Shown piece by piece: positions 8,360-16,046 of a DNA stretch of 64,000 bases. The stretch covers positions 124,001 through 188,000 of the forward strand of contig WVSL01000004.1 in assembly GCA_015689685.1 (NCBI GenBank). Direction: 5' to 3'. The stretch comes from Rhodobacterales bacterium HKCCE2091. Lineage in GTDB: Bacteria; Pseudomonadota; Alphaproteobacteria; Rhodobacterales; Rhodobacteraceae. How positions within the stretch are numbered: position 1 is the first letter of the stretch; each line of letters opens with the position of its first letter. Under the pieces are notes generated by a model. It was given only the letters and a program-made list of their open reading frames with translations, was not told where the DNA came from and did not search any database. The translations under genes and the position numbers were made by a program.

Positions 8360-9333
8360 GCCGGGAAGGCGCGCTGAACCTCGTCGTGTTGGCGGGCCTC
8401 GTCGCCCTGCCGCTCTGGGCGCACCTCGCGGGCGAGACCTTCACCGTCACGCTCGCCACCCGTGCCGTGATCCTCGCGCTCGCGGGCGTCGGGCTGAACC
8501 TCGCGCTCGGGGCGGGCGGCCTCGTCAGTCTCGGCCACGCCGCGTTCTTCGGGCTCGGCGGCTACGCGATGGGCATCCTCGCCTTCCACGCGCAGTCGAT
8601 GACACCGCTGGTCGACGGGCTGCTGCCGGGAACGAAATCCATGCCGGTGATCTGGCTGACGACCATCGCGGTCTCGGCCCTCGCGGCGCTGGTGATCGGG
8701 CTCCTGTCGCTGCGCACGGCGGGCGTCTACTTCATCATGGTCACGCTCGCCTTCGGGCAGATGTTCTTCTACTTCGCGATCTCCTGGAACGCCTATGGCG
8801 GCGAGGACGGGCTGTCGATCTGGGTCCGGAACGGGTTTCCGGGCCTCAACACGCTTGTCCCGATCCAGTTCTACGGGCTGTGCTTCGCGGTCCTTGCGCT
8901 GGTCCTGCTGCTGTCGCACCTCGTCCGCCGGTCGCCGTTCGGGCTTGTCCTGAACGCCGCCCGGCAGGTGCCCGCGCGGCTGGAGGCGGTCGGTCTGGAC
9001 CCGACGCGCGTCAAGCTCGTGGCCTTCGTCGTGTCGGGTGCGATCACGGGGCTTGCCGGTGCGCTCTTCGCCGATCTCAACCGCTTCGTCAGCCCGGCGA
9101 TGTTCTCCTGGCAATTGTCGGGGGAACTGATGGTGCTGGTGATCCTCGGCGGGGTCGGGCGGCTCTTCGGGCCGGTGGTGGGGGCGGTGATCTTCGTCGC
9201 GCTGGAACACTGGCTCGACGGCGTCTCGGACTACTGGCACGTCTACCTCGGGCTCCTGCTGCTCCTGATCGTGCTGTTCGCGCGGGGCGGGGTAATCGGT
9301 CTCGTCGCGGGGCGGGAGCGGGCGCATGACTGA
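8356..9333 (+). CDS. livM: ABC importer inner-membrane permease, LivM type
   Basis: This 325-residue second permease subunit is recognised from the N-terminal GVGLNLALGAGGLVSLGHAAFFGLGGY motif, read here in parts, which is diagnostic of LivM. The C-terminal half holds SGAITGLAGALFADLNRFVSP and the coupling-loop region GELMVLVILGGVGRLFGPVVGA. About nine membrane spans are visible. ATG 8356 overlaps the livH stop (ATGA) and its own end overlaps livG by eight bases. The subunit pairs with LivH in the inner membrane. Nothing in it narrows the substrate beyond the branched-chain amino acid/amide class. Confidence 0.92.
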   Translation: MSREGALNLVVLAGLVALPLWAHLAGETFTVTLATRAVILALAGVGLNLALGAGGLVSLGHAAFFGLGGYAMGILAFHAQSMTPLVDGLLPGTKSMPVIWLTTIAVSALAALVIGLLSLRTAGVYFIMVTLAFGQMFFYFAISWNAYGGEDGLSIWVRNGFPGLNTLVPIQFYGLCFAVLALVLLLSHLVRRSPFGLVLNAARQVPARLEAVGLDPTRVKLVAFVVSGAITGLAGALFADLNRFVSPAMFSWQLSGELMVLVILGGVGRLFGPVVGAVIFVALEHWLDGVSDYWHVYLGLLLLLIVLFARGGVIGLVAGRERAHD

Positions 9334-10075
9334 CCCGGTCCTCGAAGCCCGCGGCATAACGAAACGCTTCGGCGCCCTGGTGGCGTCGGACGGCGTGTCG
9401 CTCGACCTGCGACCGGGCGAGATCCACGCGGTGATCGGGCCGAACGGCGCGGGCAAGTCCACCCTGATCGCGCAACTCTGCGGCGGGCTGAGGCCGGACG
9501 CGGGCGCGGTGTTCCTGGAAGGCGCGGACGTGACCGCTCTGCCGGTCCGGGCACGGGCGCGGAAGGGACTGGCGCGGACCTTCCAGATCTCGGCGCTGGC
9601 GATGGAGGACACGGTGTTGCAGAACGCCGTGCTGGGCGCGCTCGGGGCCAGCGGGCGGCCGTGGCGCTTCCTGCGCTCCGCGCTGTCCGACACGGAATTG
9701 CGGGACCGCGCGATGGCCGCGCTGACCCGCGTCGGCCTTGCCGATTTCGCCGCCGCCCGCACCGCGGAGGTCAGCCACGGCCAGCGTCGGCAACTCGAAG
9801 TGGCCGTCGCCCTGACCCTCGCGCCCCGCGCCTTCGTCATGGACGAGCCGATGGCGGGATTGGGCGCGGAGGGATCGGCGGCGATGACCGACCTGCTCGA
9901 CGGGCTGCGCGCGGAGGCGCCGATCCTGCTGGTGGAACACGACATGGACGCGGTCTTCCGCCTCGCCGACCGGGTCAGCGTCATGGTCAACGGCGCGGTC
10001 GTTGCGACCGGCAGCGTGGCCGAGATCCGCGCCGACCCGGCCGTGCGCGCGGCCTACCTGGGCGACGCGGCATGA
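9326..10075 (+). CDS. livG: ABC importer ATPase, LivG type
   Basis: The product is a 249-residue cytosolic ATPase. The Walker A sequence is GPNGAGKS (about residues 36-43), the Q-loop region is TFQISALAMEDTVLQNA, and the signature is VSHGQRRQLEVAVAL. The Walker B is FVMDEPMAGLG and the switch histidine lies in LLVEHDMDAVF. The long insert between Walker A and the signature and the MAGLG motif after Walker B are typical of LivG rather than LivF. It should pair with LivF as a heterodimer under the two permeases. It overlaps livM by 8 bp and livF by 4 bp. Confidence 0.93.
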   Translation: MTDPVLEARGITKRFGALVASDGVSLDLRPGEIHAVIGPNGAGKSTLIAQLCGGLRPDAGAVFLEGADVTALPVRARARKGLARTFQISALAMEDTVLQNAVLGALGASGRPWRFLRSALSDTELRDRAMAALTRVGLADFAAARTAEVSHGQRRQLEVAVALTLAPRAFVMDEPMAGLGAEGSAAMTDLLDGLRAEAPILLVEHDMDAVFRLADRVSVMVNGAVVATGSVAEIRADPAVRAAYLGDAA

Positions 10076-10758
10076 GCCTTCTGTCGCTCGATACCGTCAC
10101 CGCCAGCTACGGCGCGACCCAGGCGCTGTTCGGCGTCGGTTTCGACGTGGCCGAGGGCGAGGTCGTCGCGCTCATGGGCCGGAACGGAATGGGCAAGACC
10201 ACAACCGTCAAGGCGATCTGCGGCATGGTCCGCGCGGGCGGGTCGCTGATGTTCGACGGCATGCCGCTTGCCGGGCGGCCGAGCCACCGGATCGCGCGTC
10301 TCGGCATCGGGCTCGTCCCCGAGGGCCGTCGCGTGTTCCGCGACCTGAGCGTGGAGGAGAACCTGCGCGCCGCCGCCCGCCCCGGTGACTGGACCCTGCA
10401 ACGGTTGGCGGATCTGTTCCCCCGCCTCGGCGAGCGGCGCGGCCAGCGCGCCGCCAGCCTGTCGGGCGGGGAACAGCAGATGCTGGCCATAGGCCGCGCG
10501 CTGATGACCAACCCGCGCCTCCTGATCCTCGACGAGGCGACCGAGGGCCTCGCGCCGATCGTGCGGCAAGAGATCTGGGCCGCGCTGACGGGGTTGAAGC
10601 GGGATGGCGGGCTGACCATCCTGATCGTGGACAAGGGGCTGCGCGAGCTTGCGCGCGTGGCCGACCGCGCGGTGATCCTAGAACGCGGTCGCGATGTCTG
10701 GACCGGGGATTTCGACGCGCTGAGCCCGGAGATCGCGGTGCGGCACCTGGGCGTCTGA
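10072..10758 (+). CDS. livF: ABC importer ATPase, LivF type
   Basis: The product is a 228-residue ATPase with Walker A GRNGMGKT, LSGGEQQ signature, Walker B LLILDEATEGLAP and the LivF-typical GLVPEGRRVF block after the Q-loop. The EGLAPI motif after Walker B separates it from LivG. ATG 10072 overlaps the livG stop. One oddity is the H-loop. Where LivF proteins usually have a histidine (VEQN in many LivF and VEH in LivG), this one reads ILIVDKGLREL, so the usual switch residue is replaced. LivG carries a normal histidine, and the pair could work with one canonical and one altered site. The gene ends the core transporter set. Confidence 0.92.
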   Translation: MSLLSLDTVTASYGATQALFGVGFDVAEGEVVALMGRNGMGKTTTVKAICGMVRAGGSLMFDGMPLAGRPSHRIARLGIGLVPEGRRVFRDLSVEENLRAAARPGDWTLQRLADLFPRLGERRGQRAASLSGGEQQMLAIGRALMTNPRLLILDEATEGLAPIVRQEIWAALTGLKRDGGLTILIVDKGLRELARVADRAVILERGRDVWTGDFDALSPEIAVRHLGV

Positions 10759-10774
10759 CAGCAGGGAGGGCGAC

Positions 10775-11362
10775 ATGGCCGAAACCGATCCGCGGATCGA
10801 GCTGTTCTACGACAGCGAACGGGACTGGAACGCCGAACTGCGTGCCCTGCGGAAGATTCTCCTGTCCGCAGGGCTCGGCGAGGAATGGAAGTGGCGCCAG
10901 CCGGTCTACACCGCCCACGGCGGCAACATCGCGACGCTCTGGGGGTTCAGGGACGCCGCCGGGATCGGGTTCTTCAAGGGCGTGCTGCTGACGGACCCCG
11001 AGAAGATCCTGGAACCGGCGGGAGAGAACAGCCGGTCGTCGATGGTGGTCCGTTTCACCGACGTGGCGGCGATCGAGGCGAAGGCCGGGGTTCTGCGCGC
11101 CTACCTGGAAGAAGCGGCGGAGAACGAGCGGAAGGGCCTGAAGGTCGCCTTTCCCAAGGATGACCTCGAGTATCCCGAGGAACTGACCGACCGGCTCGAT
11201 GCCGACCCCGAGTTGCGGGAGGCCTTCGATGCGCTCACGCCGGGACGGCGGCGGAGTTGGGTGCTGCATGTCTCGGGCGCGAAGCAATCCGCGACGCGGG
11301 CCGGCCGCATCGACAAGGCGCGGGACAGAATCCTCGCCGGCAAGGGATTGAACGACCGCTGA
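10775..11362 (+). CDS. YdeI/OmdA-family protein (DUF1801-like domain)
   Basis: The product is a 195-residue soluble protein. The N-terminal half (LRKILLSAGLGEEWKWRQPVYT) fits the DUF1801/YdhG fold. The C-terminal half (PEELTDRLDADPELREAFDALTPGRRRSWVLHVSGAKQ) is the OmdA/YdeI motif, whose basic cluster GRRRSW is highly conserved. YdeI homologues are linked to stress or antimicrobial-peptide resistance in enterobacteria, but the biochemical role is not known. It starts 16 bp after livF with a strong AGGGAGG ribosome site, so it is probably co-transcribed. A functional link to the importer is not implied. Confidence 0.82.
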   Translation: MAETDPRIELFYDSERDWNAELRALRKILLSAGLGEEWKWRQPVYTAHGGNIATLWGFRDAAGIGFFKGVLLTDPEKILEPAGENSRSSMVVRFTDVAAIEAKAGVLRAYLEEAAENERKGLKVAFPKDDLEYPEELTDRLDADPELREAFDALTPGRRRSWVLHVSGAKQSATRAGRIDKARDRILAGKGLNDR

Positions 11363-11376
11363 ACGGAACGGGCTTT

Positions 11377-11391
11377 TGCGACTTATTCGCA
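11377..11391. promoter_or_regulatory. palindromic box 1 upstream of sitABCD (TGCGA-N5-TCGCA)
   Basis: Perfect 5-bp arms TGCGA/TCGCA surround the spacer CTTAT. It lies 65 bp upstream of the binding-protein start and upstream of a TTGACT hexamer (11398-11403) that could be the -35 element. The geometry is identical to a second box 30 bp downstream. GC-rich TGCGA-N5-TCGCA symmetry resembles Fur-superfamily (Fur/Mur) sites in alphaproteobacteria, and Mur is the usual manganese-dependent repressor of sit operons there. That protein assignment is inferred. Confidence 0.55.
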
Positions 11392-11406
11392 TTCCGGTTG
11401 ACTTTC

Positions 11407-11421
11407 TGCGAACGGCTCGCA
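11407..11421. promoter_or_regulatory. palindromic box 2 upstream of sitABCD, inside the likely promoter
   Basis: The second perfect TGCGA/TCGCA repeat has spacer ACGGC, and its start is exactly 30 bp after box 1 (about three helical turns, so the same DNA face). It begins three bases after the TTGACT hexamer at 11398-11403 and covers the region where the spacer between -35 and -10 would lie; a weak CAAATT sits at the -10 position. A repressor bound here would block RNA polymerase. The pair suggests cooperative binding of a metal-responsive repressor. Confidence 0.58.
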
Positions 11422-11455
11422 AATTGAGTGCGGAAGCACGCAAGCGGGGTTTCCC

Positions 11456-12343
11456 ATGCGCCACCTCATTTTCGCCCTGTCCATCGCCGCCACCGCGGGG
11501 CCCGCGGCCGCGCAGGACCGGCTGACCGTCGCCACCACCTTCACCGTTCTCGCCGACATGGCGCAGAACGTGGCGGGCGACGCCGCCGACGTGGTCTCGA
11601 TCACCCGACCGGGGGCCGAGATCCATGGCTACGAGCCGACACCGCGCGACATCCTCCGCGCCTCGGACGCCGACCTGATCCTTTGGAACGGCCTGAACCT
11701 CGAACTGTGGTTCGAGCAGTTCCTGTCCCACCTGGGCGACATCCCGTCGGTCACGGTTTCCGAGGGCATCGACCCGATCCCGATCTCCGCCGGAAGCTAC
11801 GAGGGCCAGCCGAACCCCCATGCCTGGATGGGGCTCGACAACGCGCAGGTCTACATCGCCAACATCGCCGCCGCGCTGGCCGAGGCCGACCCGGACAACG
11901 CCGACACCTATGCCGCGAACGCGGAGGCCTATGCCGCGGAGTTGCGCGCCACGCTGGAACCGCTTCGCGACGCCATCGCCACCATCCCGGAGAACGAGCG
12001 CTGGCTGGTGACCTGCGAGGGCGCGTTCAGCTACCTCGCCCGCGACTTCGGGATGCACGAGCTGTATCTCTGGCCGATGAACGCGGACCAGGTCGGCACG
12101 CCGCAGCAGGTCCGCGCGGTGATCGACGGGGTGCGCGACAACGACGTGCCCGTGGTGTTCTGCGAATCCACCGTCTCCAGCCGCCCTGCCGAACAGGTGG
12201 CGCGGGAGACCGGTGCGGACTTCGGCGGGGTGCTCTACGTCGACAGCCTGTCGGAGCCGGACGGCCCGGTGCCGACCTATCTCGACCTCCTGCGCGTCAC
12301 CGCCGAGACCATCGCGGCAGGCTACGGGGTGGTCGCGGAATGA
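11456..12343 (+). CDS. sitA: Mn/Fe ABC importer substrate-binding protein (SitA/PsaA cluster A-I)
   Basis: The product is a 295-residue periplasmic protein with a signal peptide (cleavage near AAAQD, residue 20). Four metal ligands typical of the TroA/PsaA/SitA fold can be placed: His57 in EIHGYEP, His122 in NPHAWM, Glu188 in TCEGAFSY and Asp263 in YVDSLS. The His-His-Glu-Asp set points to Mn or Fe, not Zn, and the His-rich loop of ZnuA is absent. The [17 protein letters not shown] block is characteristic of SitA. It heads a four-gene operon in which every junction is an ATGA overlap, and the two palindromes upstream suggest metal-dependent repression. Confidence 0.9.
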   Translation: MRHLIFALSIAATAGPAAAQDRLTVATTFTVLADMAQNVAGDAADVVSITRPGAEIHGYEPTPRDILRASDADLILWNGLNLELWFEQFLSHLGDIPSVTVSEGIDPIPISAGSYEGQPNPHAWMGLDNAQVYIANIAAALAEADPDNADTYAANAEAYAAELRATLEPLRDAIATIPENERWLVTCEGAFSYLARDFGMHELYLWPMNADQVGTPQQVRAVIDGVRDNDVPVVFCESTVSSRPAEQVARETGADFGGVLYVDSLSEPDGPVPTYLDLLRVTAETIAAGYGVVAE

Positions 12344-13191
12344 CCGACGCACACGGGATCGACGCCGAACACCTGACGGTGACCTACCGCAACGGCGTGA
12401 CGGCGCTGCACGACGCGACCTTCCACGTGCCGAGAGGGTCCGTCACCGCGCTCGTGGGGGTCAACGGCGCCGGCAAGTCGACGCTGTTCAAGGCGATCAT
12501 GGGCTTCGTTCCCGCTGCCGCGGGCTCCATCCGGATCCTCGGCATGACGGTGCGCGAGGCGCTGAAGAAGAACCTCGTGGCCTACGTCCCGCAGGCCGAG
12601 GAGGTCGACTGGGATTTCCCCGTGCTGGTCGAGGACGTCGTGATGATGGGGCGATATGGGCACATGGGCCTGATGCGCCGCGCGAAGGCCTCCGACCGCG
12701 CGGCCGTGGATGCCGCGCTGGCGCGGGTCGGCATGACCGAGTTCCGCCGCCGCCAGATCGGGGAGCTTTCCGGGGGCCAGCGCAAGCGCGTGTTCCTCGC
12801 CCGCGCTTTGGCGCAGGATGGCCAGGTGATCCTTCTGGACGAGCCCTTCACCGGGGTCGACGTGACCACCGAGGAGCAGATCGTGGCGCTGCTTGGCGAG
12901 CTGCGCGACGAGGGCCGGGTGATGCTGGTGTCCACCCACAACCTCGGGTCGGTGCCGGAATTCTGCGACCGGACGATCTTCGTGAAGGGCACGGTTCTCG
13001 CCTACGGCCCGACCGAGACGACATTCACGCGGGAGAACCTCGAACGCGCCTTCGGCGGAGTCCTGCGGCACCACACGCTCGGCGGGGCCGACCTGCACGA
13101 CGACGACGACGCCCGCGAGGTGGTGATCCTGACCGACGACGAGAGGCCCTTCGTGCAATACGGGGAGAGGGAGGCGCGGGGCGGCGAATGA
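12340..13191 (+). CDS. sitB: Mn/Fe ABC importer ATPase
   Basis: This 283-residue ATPase has Walker [10 protein letters not shown]-loop [14 protein letters not shown], signature LSGGQRKR, Walker [13 protein letters not shown] and switch histidine in LVSTHNLGS. The [11 protein letters not shown]...[10 protein letters not shown] stretch is the form found in SitB/MntB ATPases of the metal-importer family. The C-terminus carries an acidic tail with four consecutive aspartates (HDDDDA), which might sense or bind metal; that is speculation. It powers the SitC/SitD pore. ATG 12340 overlaps the sitA stop by four bases. Confidence 0.92.
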   Translation: MTDAHGIDAEHLTVTYRNGVTALHDATFHVPRGSVTALVGVNGAGKSTLFKAIMGFVPAAAGSIRILGMTVREALKKNLVAYVPQAEEVDWDFPVLVEDVVMMGRYGHMGLMRRAKASDRAAVDAALARVGMTEFRRRQIGELSGGQRKRVFLARALAQDGQVILLDEPFTGVDVTTEEQIVALLGELRDEGRVMLVSTHNLGSVPEFCDRTIFVKGTVLAYGPTETTFTRENLERAFGGVLRHHTLGGADLHDDDDAREVVILTDDERPFVQYGEREARGGE

Positions 13192-14066
13192 CCCTGCTGG
13201 AACCCTTCACCTACAACTACATGCTGAACGCTATGTGGGTATCCGCGCTGGTCGGCGCGGTCTGCGCGTTCCTGTCGGCCTTCCTGATGCTGAAGGGCTG
13301 GTCGCTGATCGGGGACGCGCTGTCCCACTCCGTCGTTCCGGGTGTCGCCGGCGCTTACCTGCTCGGCCTGCCGTTCGCCCTTGGCGCTTTCCTGACCGGC
13401 GGCCTCGCGGCGCTCGCCATGCTGTTCCTGTCCGAACGCTCCGGCCTCAAGACCGACGTTGTGATCGGGCTGATCTTCACCGCCTTCTTCGGGCTCGGGC
13501 TGTTCCTGATCTCGGTCAACCCGGTCTCGATCTCGGTGCAGAGCATCGTCATGGGCAACATCCTCGCCATAACTCCGGCCGACACGCTTCAACTGGCGCT
13601 GATCGGGGGCGTGTCGCTGGCGATCCTGCTGGTGAAGTGGCGCGACATCATGGTGGCGTTCTTCGACGAGAACCATGCCCGCACCATCGGCCTGCGCCCC
13701 GGTGCGCTCAGGGCGGTGTTCTTCACGCTCCTGTCGGCCTCGGTCGTCGCCGCGATGCAGACGGTCGGCGCCTTCCTCGTGATCGCGCTCGTCGTCACGC
13801 CCGGTGCCACCGCATACCTGCTCACCGACCGTTTCCCGCGGCTCATCGCGCTCGCCGTCACGATCGGCGCGGTCACGAGCTTCGTCGGCGCGTATGCCAG
13901 CTATTTCCTCGATGGCGCCACCGGCGGGATCATCGTGGTGCTGCAGACCGCGATCTTCCTCGCCGTCTTCATCCTCGCCCCGAAACACGGACTGATCGCC
14001 GCCCGCCGCCGCGCGGCGGAGGCGCTCGCCGAGGCGCGGGCGCTCGCGGCGGAGGACCCGGTATGA
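13188..14066 (+). CDS. sitC: Mn/Fe ABC importer permease SitC type
   Basis: The product is a 292-residue inner-membrane permease of the ABC-3 (metal) family with about eight spans. Recognisable motifs are [19 protein letters not shown] near residues 34-52, the [16 protein letters not shown] span and [20 protein letters not shown] near the C-terminus. In SitABCD systems the two permeases are separate paralogues, as here, and form a heterodimer. The cytosolic tail is alanine- and arginine-rich ([20 protein letters not shown]) and probably helical. The gene overlaps both neighbours by four bases. Confidence 0.91.
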   Translation: MTLLEPFTYNYMLNAMWVSALVGAVCAFLSAFLMLKGWSLIGDALSHSVVPGVAGAYLLGLPFALGAFLTGGLAALAMLFLSERSGLKTDVVIGLIFTAFFGLGLFLISVNPVSISVQSIVMGNILAITPADTLQLALIGGVSLAILLVKWRDIMVAFFDENHARTIGLRPGALRAVFFTLLSASVVAAMQTVGAFLVIALVVTPGATAYLLTDRFPRLIALAVTIGAVTSFVGAYASYFLDGATGGIIVVLQTAIFLAVFILAPKHGLIAARRRAAEALAEARALAAEDPV

Positions 14067-14932
14067 TCTCGGACCTCCTGTTCCCGTTCCAGTGGCCACC
14101 GATGCAGAACGCCTTCCTGATCGGGCTGATCGTGTCGGTGCCGACGGCGCTGCTGTCGTGCTTCCTCGTGCTGAAGGGATGGGCGCTGATGGGCGACGCG
14201 ATCAGCCACGCCGTCCTGCCGGGGATCGTGCTGGCCTACATCGCCGGCATCCCGCTGATCGTCGGGGCCTTCGGCGCGGGCATGGTCACGGCGCTGGCGA
14301 CCGGTTTCCTGACCGACAACAGCCGGGTCAAGGAAGACACGGTGATGGGAGTCGTGTTCTCGGGCATGTTCGGGCTCGGCATCGTGCTCTACGTCTCGGT
14401 CGACACCAACGTGCATCTCGACCACATCCTGTTCGGCAACATGCTCGGCGTGGAGCGGTTCGAGCTCTTGCGTTCGGGCGTGATCTCGCTGGTGGTCGCG
14501 GGTGCGATCCTGCTCGCGCGGCGCGACCTGATGCTCCATGCCTTCGATCCGGCGCAGGCGCGGGCGGCGGGGCTGCACACCGGTCTTCTGCATTACGGGC
14601 TGCTCGCGGCGATCTCTCTGACCATCGTCGCGGTGCTGACGGCGGCCGGGCTGATCCTCGCCGTGGGCCTGCTGATCGCACCCGGGGCCATCGCCTTCCT
14701 GCTCGTGCGCCGGTTCGAGGCGATGCTGGCGGTGTCGGTCCTCGTCTCCGCCTTCGGGCTGACCGCGGGCACCTACCTGTCCTTCTTCCTCGACAGCGCG
14801 CCCGCGCCGACCATCGTGCTGGTCCTGACCGCGATCTTCATCCTCGCCTTCGTCCGCCGGCTGGTCCTGACCCGCCGCGCGTCGGCCCGCCGCGTGGCAG
14901 GGGCGCAAAAACCGGACTTTCCGGCGAACTGA
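14063..14932 (+). CDS. sitD: Mn/Fe ABC importer permease SitD type
   Basis: The product is a 289-residue paralogue of the preceding permease, with the matching blocks LKGWALMGDAISHAVLPGIV, VFSGMFGLGIVLY and AVGLLIAPGAIAFLLVRRF. The loop VSVDTNVHLDHILFGNMLGV, between two spans, is typical of SitD/MntD permeases. It completes a standard A-B-C-D metal importer without an adjacent regulator gene. It ends 18 bp before the 20-bp dyad in front of the efflux genes, and I see no clear terminator hairpin in between. Confidence 0.91.
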   Translation: MISDLLFPFQWPPMQNAFLIGLIVSVPTALLSCFLVLKGWALMGDAISHAVLPGIVLAYIAGIPLIVGAFGAGMVTALATGFLTDNSRVKEDTVMGVVFSGMFGLGIVLYVSVDTNVHLDHILFGNMLGVERFELLRSGVISLVVAGAILLARRDLMLHAFDPAQARAAGLHTGLLHYGLLAAISLTIVAVLTAAGLILAVGLLIAPGAIAFLLVRRFEAMLAVSVLVSAFGLTAGTYLSFFLDSAPAPTIVLVLTAIFILAFVRRLVLTRRASARRVAGAQKPDFPAN

Positions 14933-14950
14933 ATCCGCTGTAAGGAAACA

Positions 14951-14970
14951 ACTGAACCGATTAGTTCAGT
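14951..14970. promoter_or_regulatory. 20-bp dyad upstream of the RND efflux genes, candidate TetR-type operator
   Basis: ACTGAAC and GTTCAGT are perfect 7-bp arms around CGATTA. The dyad ends nine bases before the ATG of the efflux adaptor gene, so a bound repressor would block transcription start or elongation. Arm and spacer length suit a TetR/AcrR-family dimer, the usual regulator of RND pumps. No tetR-like gene lies in this window, so the regulator would be encoded elsewhere. The A/T-rich TAAGGAAACAA stretch just upstream may hold promoter or ribosome-site elements. Confidence 0.6.
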
Positions 14971-14979
14971 GGGGTCCCG

Positions 14980-16035
14980 ATGAGATCGTACCGGGTGCGC
15001 GCAGCCCTCGTGCTGGCGCTTTGCCTGTCCGGGTTCGCCGTGGCAGCGCAGGAAGCCGCGCCGGAGGCGGAGCCACGCCCCGTTCTCGTGACACGGGTCG
15101 AGGCCGGTGCCGGGGGCGAGGAACGGCAGTTCTTCGGCCACGTCGCGGCACGGCAGACGGTGGACCTCGCCTTCCAGGTCGGCGGCCAGGTCGCGCGCAT
15201 TCCCGCCGTCGAGGGCCAGACCATCGCGGAGGGCGAGCTCGTCGCCGAGCTCGACCTCGCCTCCTTCGAACTCGCCCGCGACCAGGCCGCGCTCCGCGCC
15301 GACCAGGCGCAGCGGGCGCTCGACCGGGTCACGCGGCTGCAGGGCTCGACCGCGAGCCAGGTGACGGTGGACGACGCCGAGACCGAAACCGCGCTCGCCC
15401 GGATCGCGTTGCAGGACGCGGAACTGAACCTCGACCGCGCCACCCTGACCGCGCCGTTCGACGCGCTGGTGGCCGAGCGCATGGTCGAGGCCTTCACGAC
15501 GATATCGGCCGGAACGCCCGTGGTCCGGCTGCACGACATGTCCGAACTGCGGATCGAGATCGACGTGCCGGAACTTCTCGTGCAGCGGGCGGGCCACAGC
15601 CAGAACCTGAACTTCGTCGCCCGCTTCCCGGTCTCGGACGAGGAATACCCGGTCACGATCCGCGAATTCACCGCAGAGGCGTCGGACGTGGGCCAGACCT
15701 TCCGCCTGTCGCTTGGGCTGGAACCGCCCGAGGGGCTGACGATCCTGCCCGGATCCTCCGCCAGCATCACGGCGACCATCGGCGACCAGGGCGGCGTGCT
15801 GCGGATACCGGTCACCGCCGTCGCCATCGCGCCGGACGGCGCAACCTCGGTCTTCGTCTACGACGGCAACGGCACCGGCACGGTCACCCGCCGCGCCGTC
15901 GAGATCGGGGCGGACGACAACGGCAACGCCATCGCGCTCTCGGGTCTCGAATCCGGCGAGGAAATCGTCGCGGCAGGGGTCGAGGCGCTGACAGACGGTA
16001 TGGCGGTGCGCCGCTTCACCGGCTTTCCCGACTGA
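14980..16035 (+). CDS. RND efflux periplasmic adaptor (HlyD/MFP family)
   Basis: The product is a 351-residue exported protein with signal peptide residues 5-23 (cleavage near AVAAQE). The first lipoyl half-motif (FQVGGQVARIPAVEGQTIAEGE) is followed by a short alpha-hairpin (ARDQAALRADQAQRALDRV) and the second lipoyl half (LTAPFDALVAERMVEAFTTI). A beta-barrel and membrane-proximal domain follow. No lipobox cysteine is seen, so it is probably periplasmic or held by the pump. It links the inner-membrane RND protein encoded next to an outer-membrane channel, which is not encoded nearby. Expression is probably controlled by the dyad immediately upstream. Confidence 0.9.
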   Translation: MRSYRVRAALVLALCLSGFAVAAQEAAPEAEPRPVLVTRVEAGAGGEERQFFGHVAARQTVDLAFQVGGQVARIPAVEGQTIAEGELVAELDLASFELARDQAALRADQAQRALDRVTRLQGSTASQVTVDDAETETALARIALQDAELNLDRATLTAPFDALVAERMVEAFTTISAGTPVVRLHDMSELRIEIDVPELLVQRAGHSQNLNFVARFPVSDEEYPVTIREFTAEASDVGQTFRLSLGLEPPEGLTILPGSSASITATIGDQGGVLRIPVTAVAIAPDGATSVFVYDGNGTGTVTRRAVEIGADDNGNAIALSGLESGEEIVAAGVEALTDGMAVRRFTGFPD

Positions 16036-16046
16036 CGGCGGCCCCC

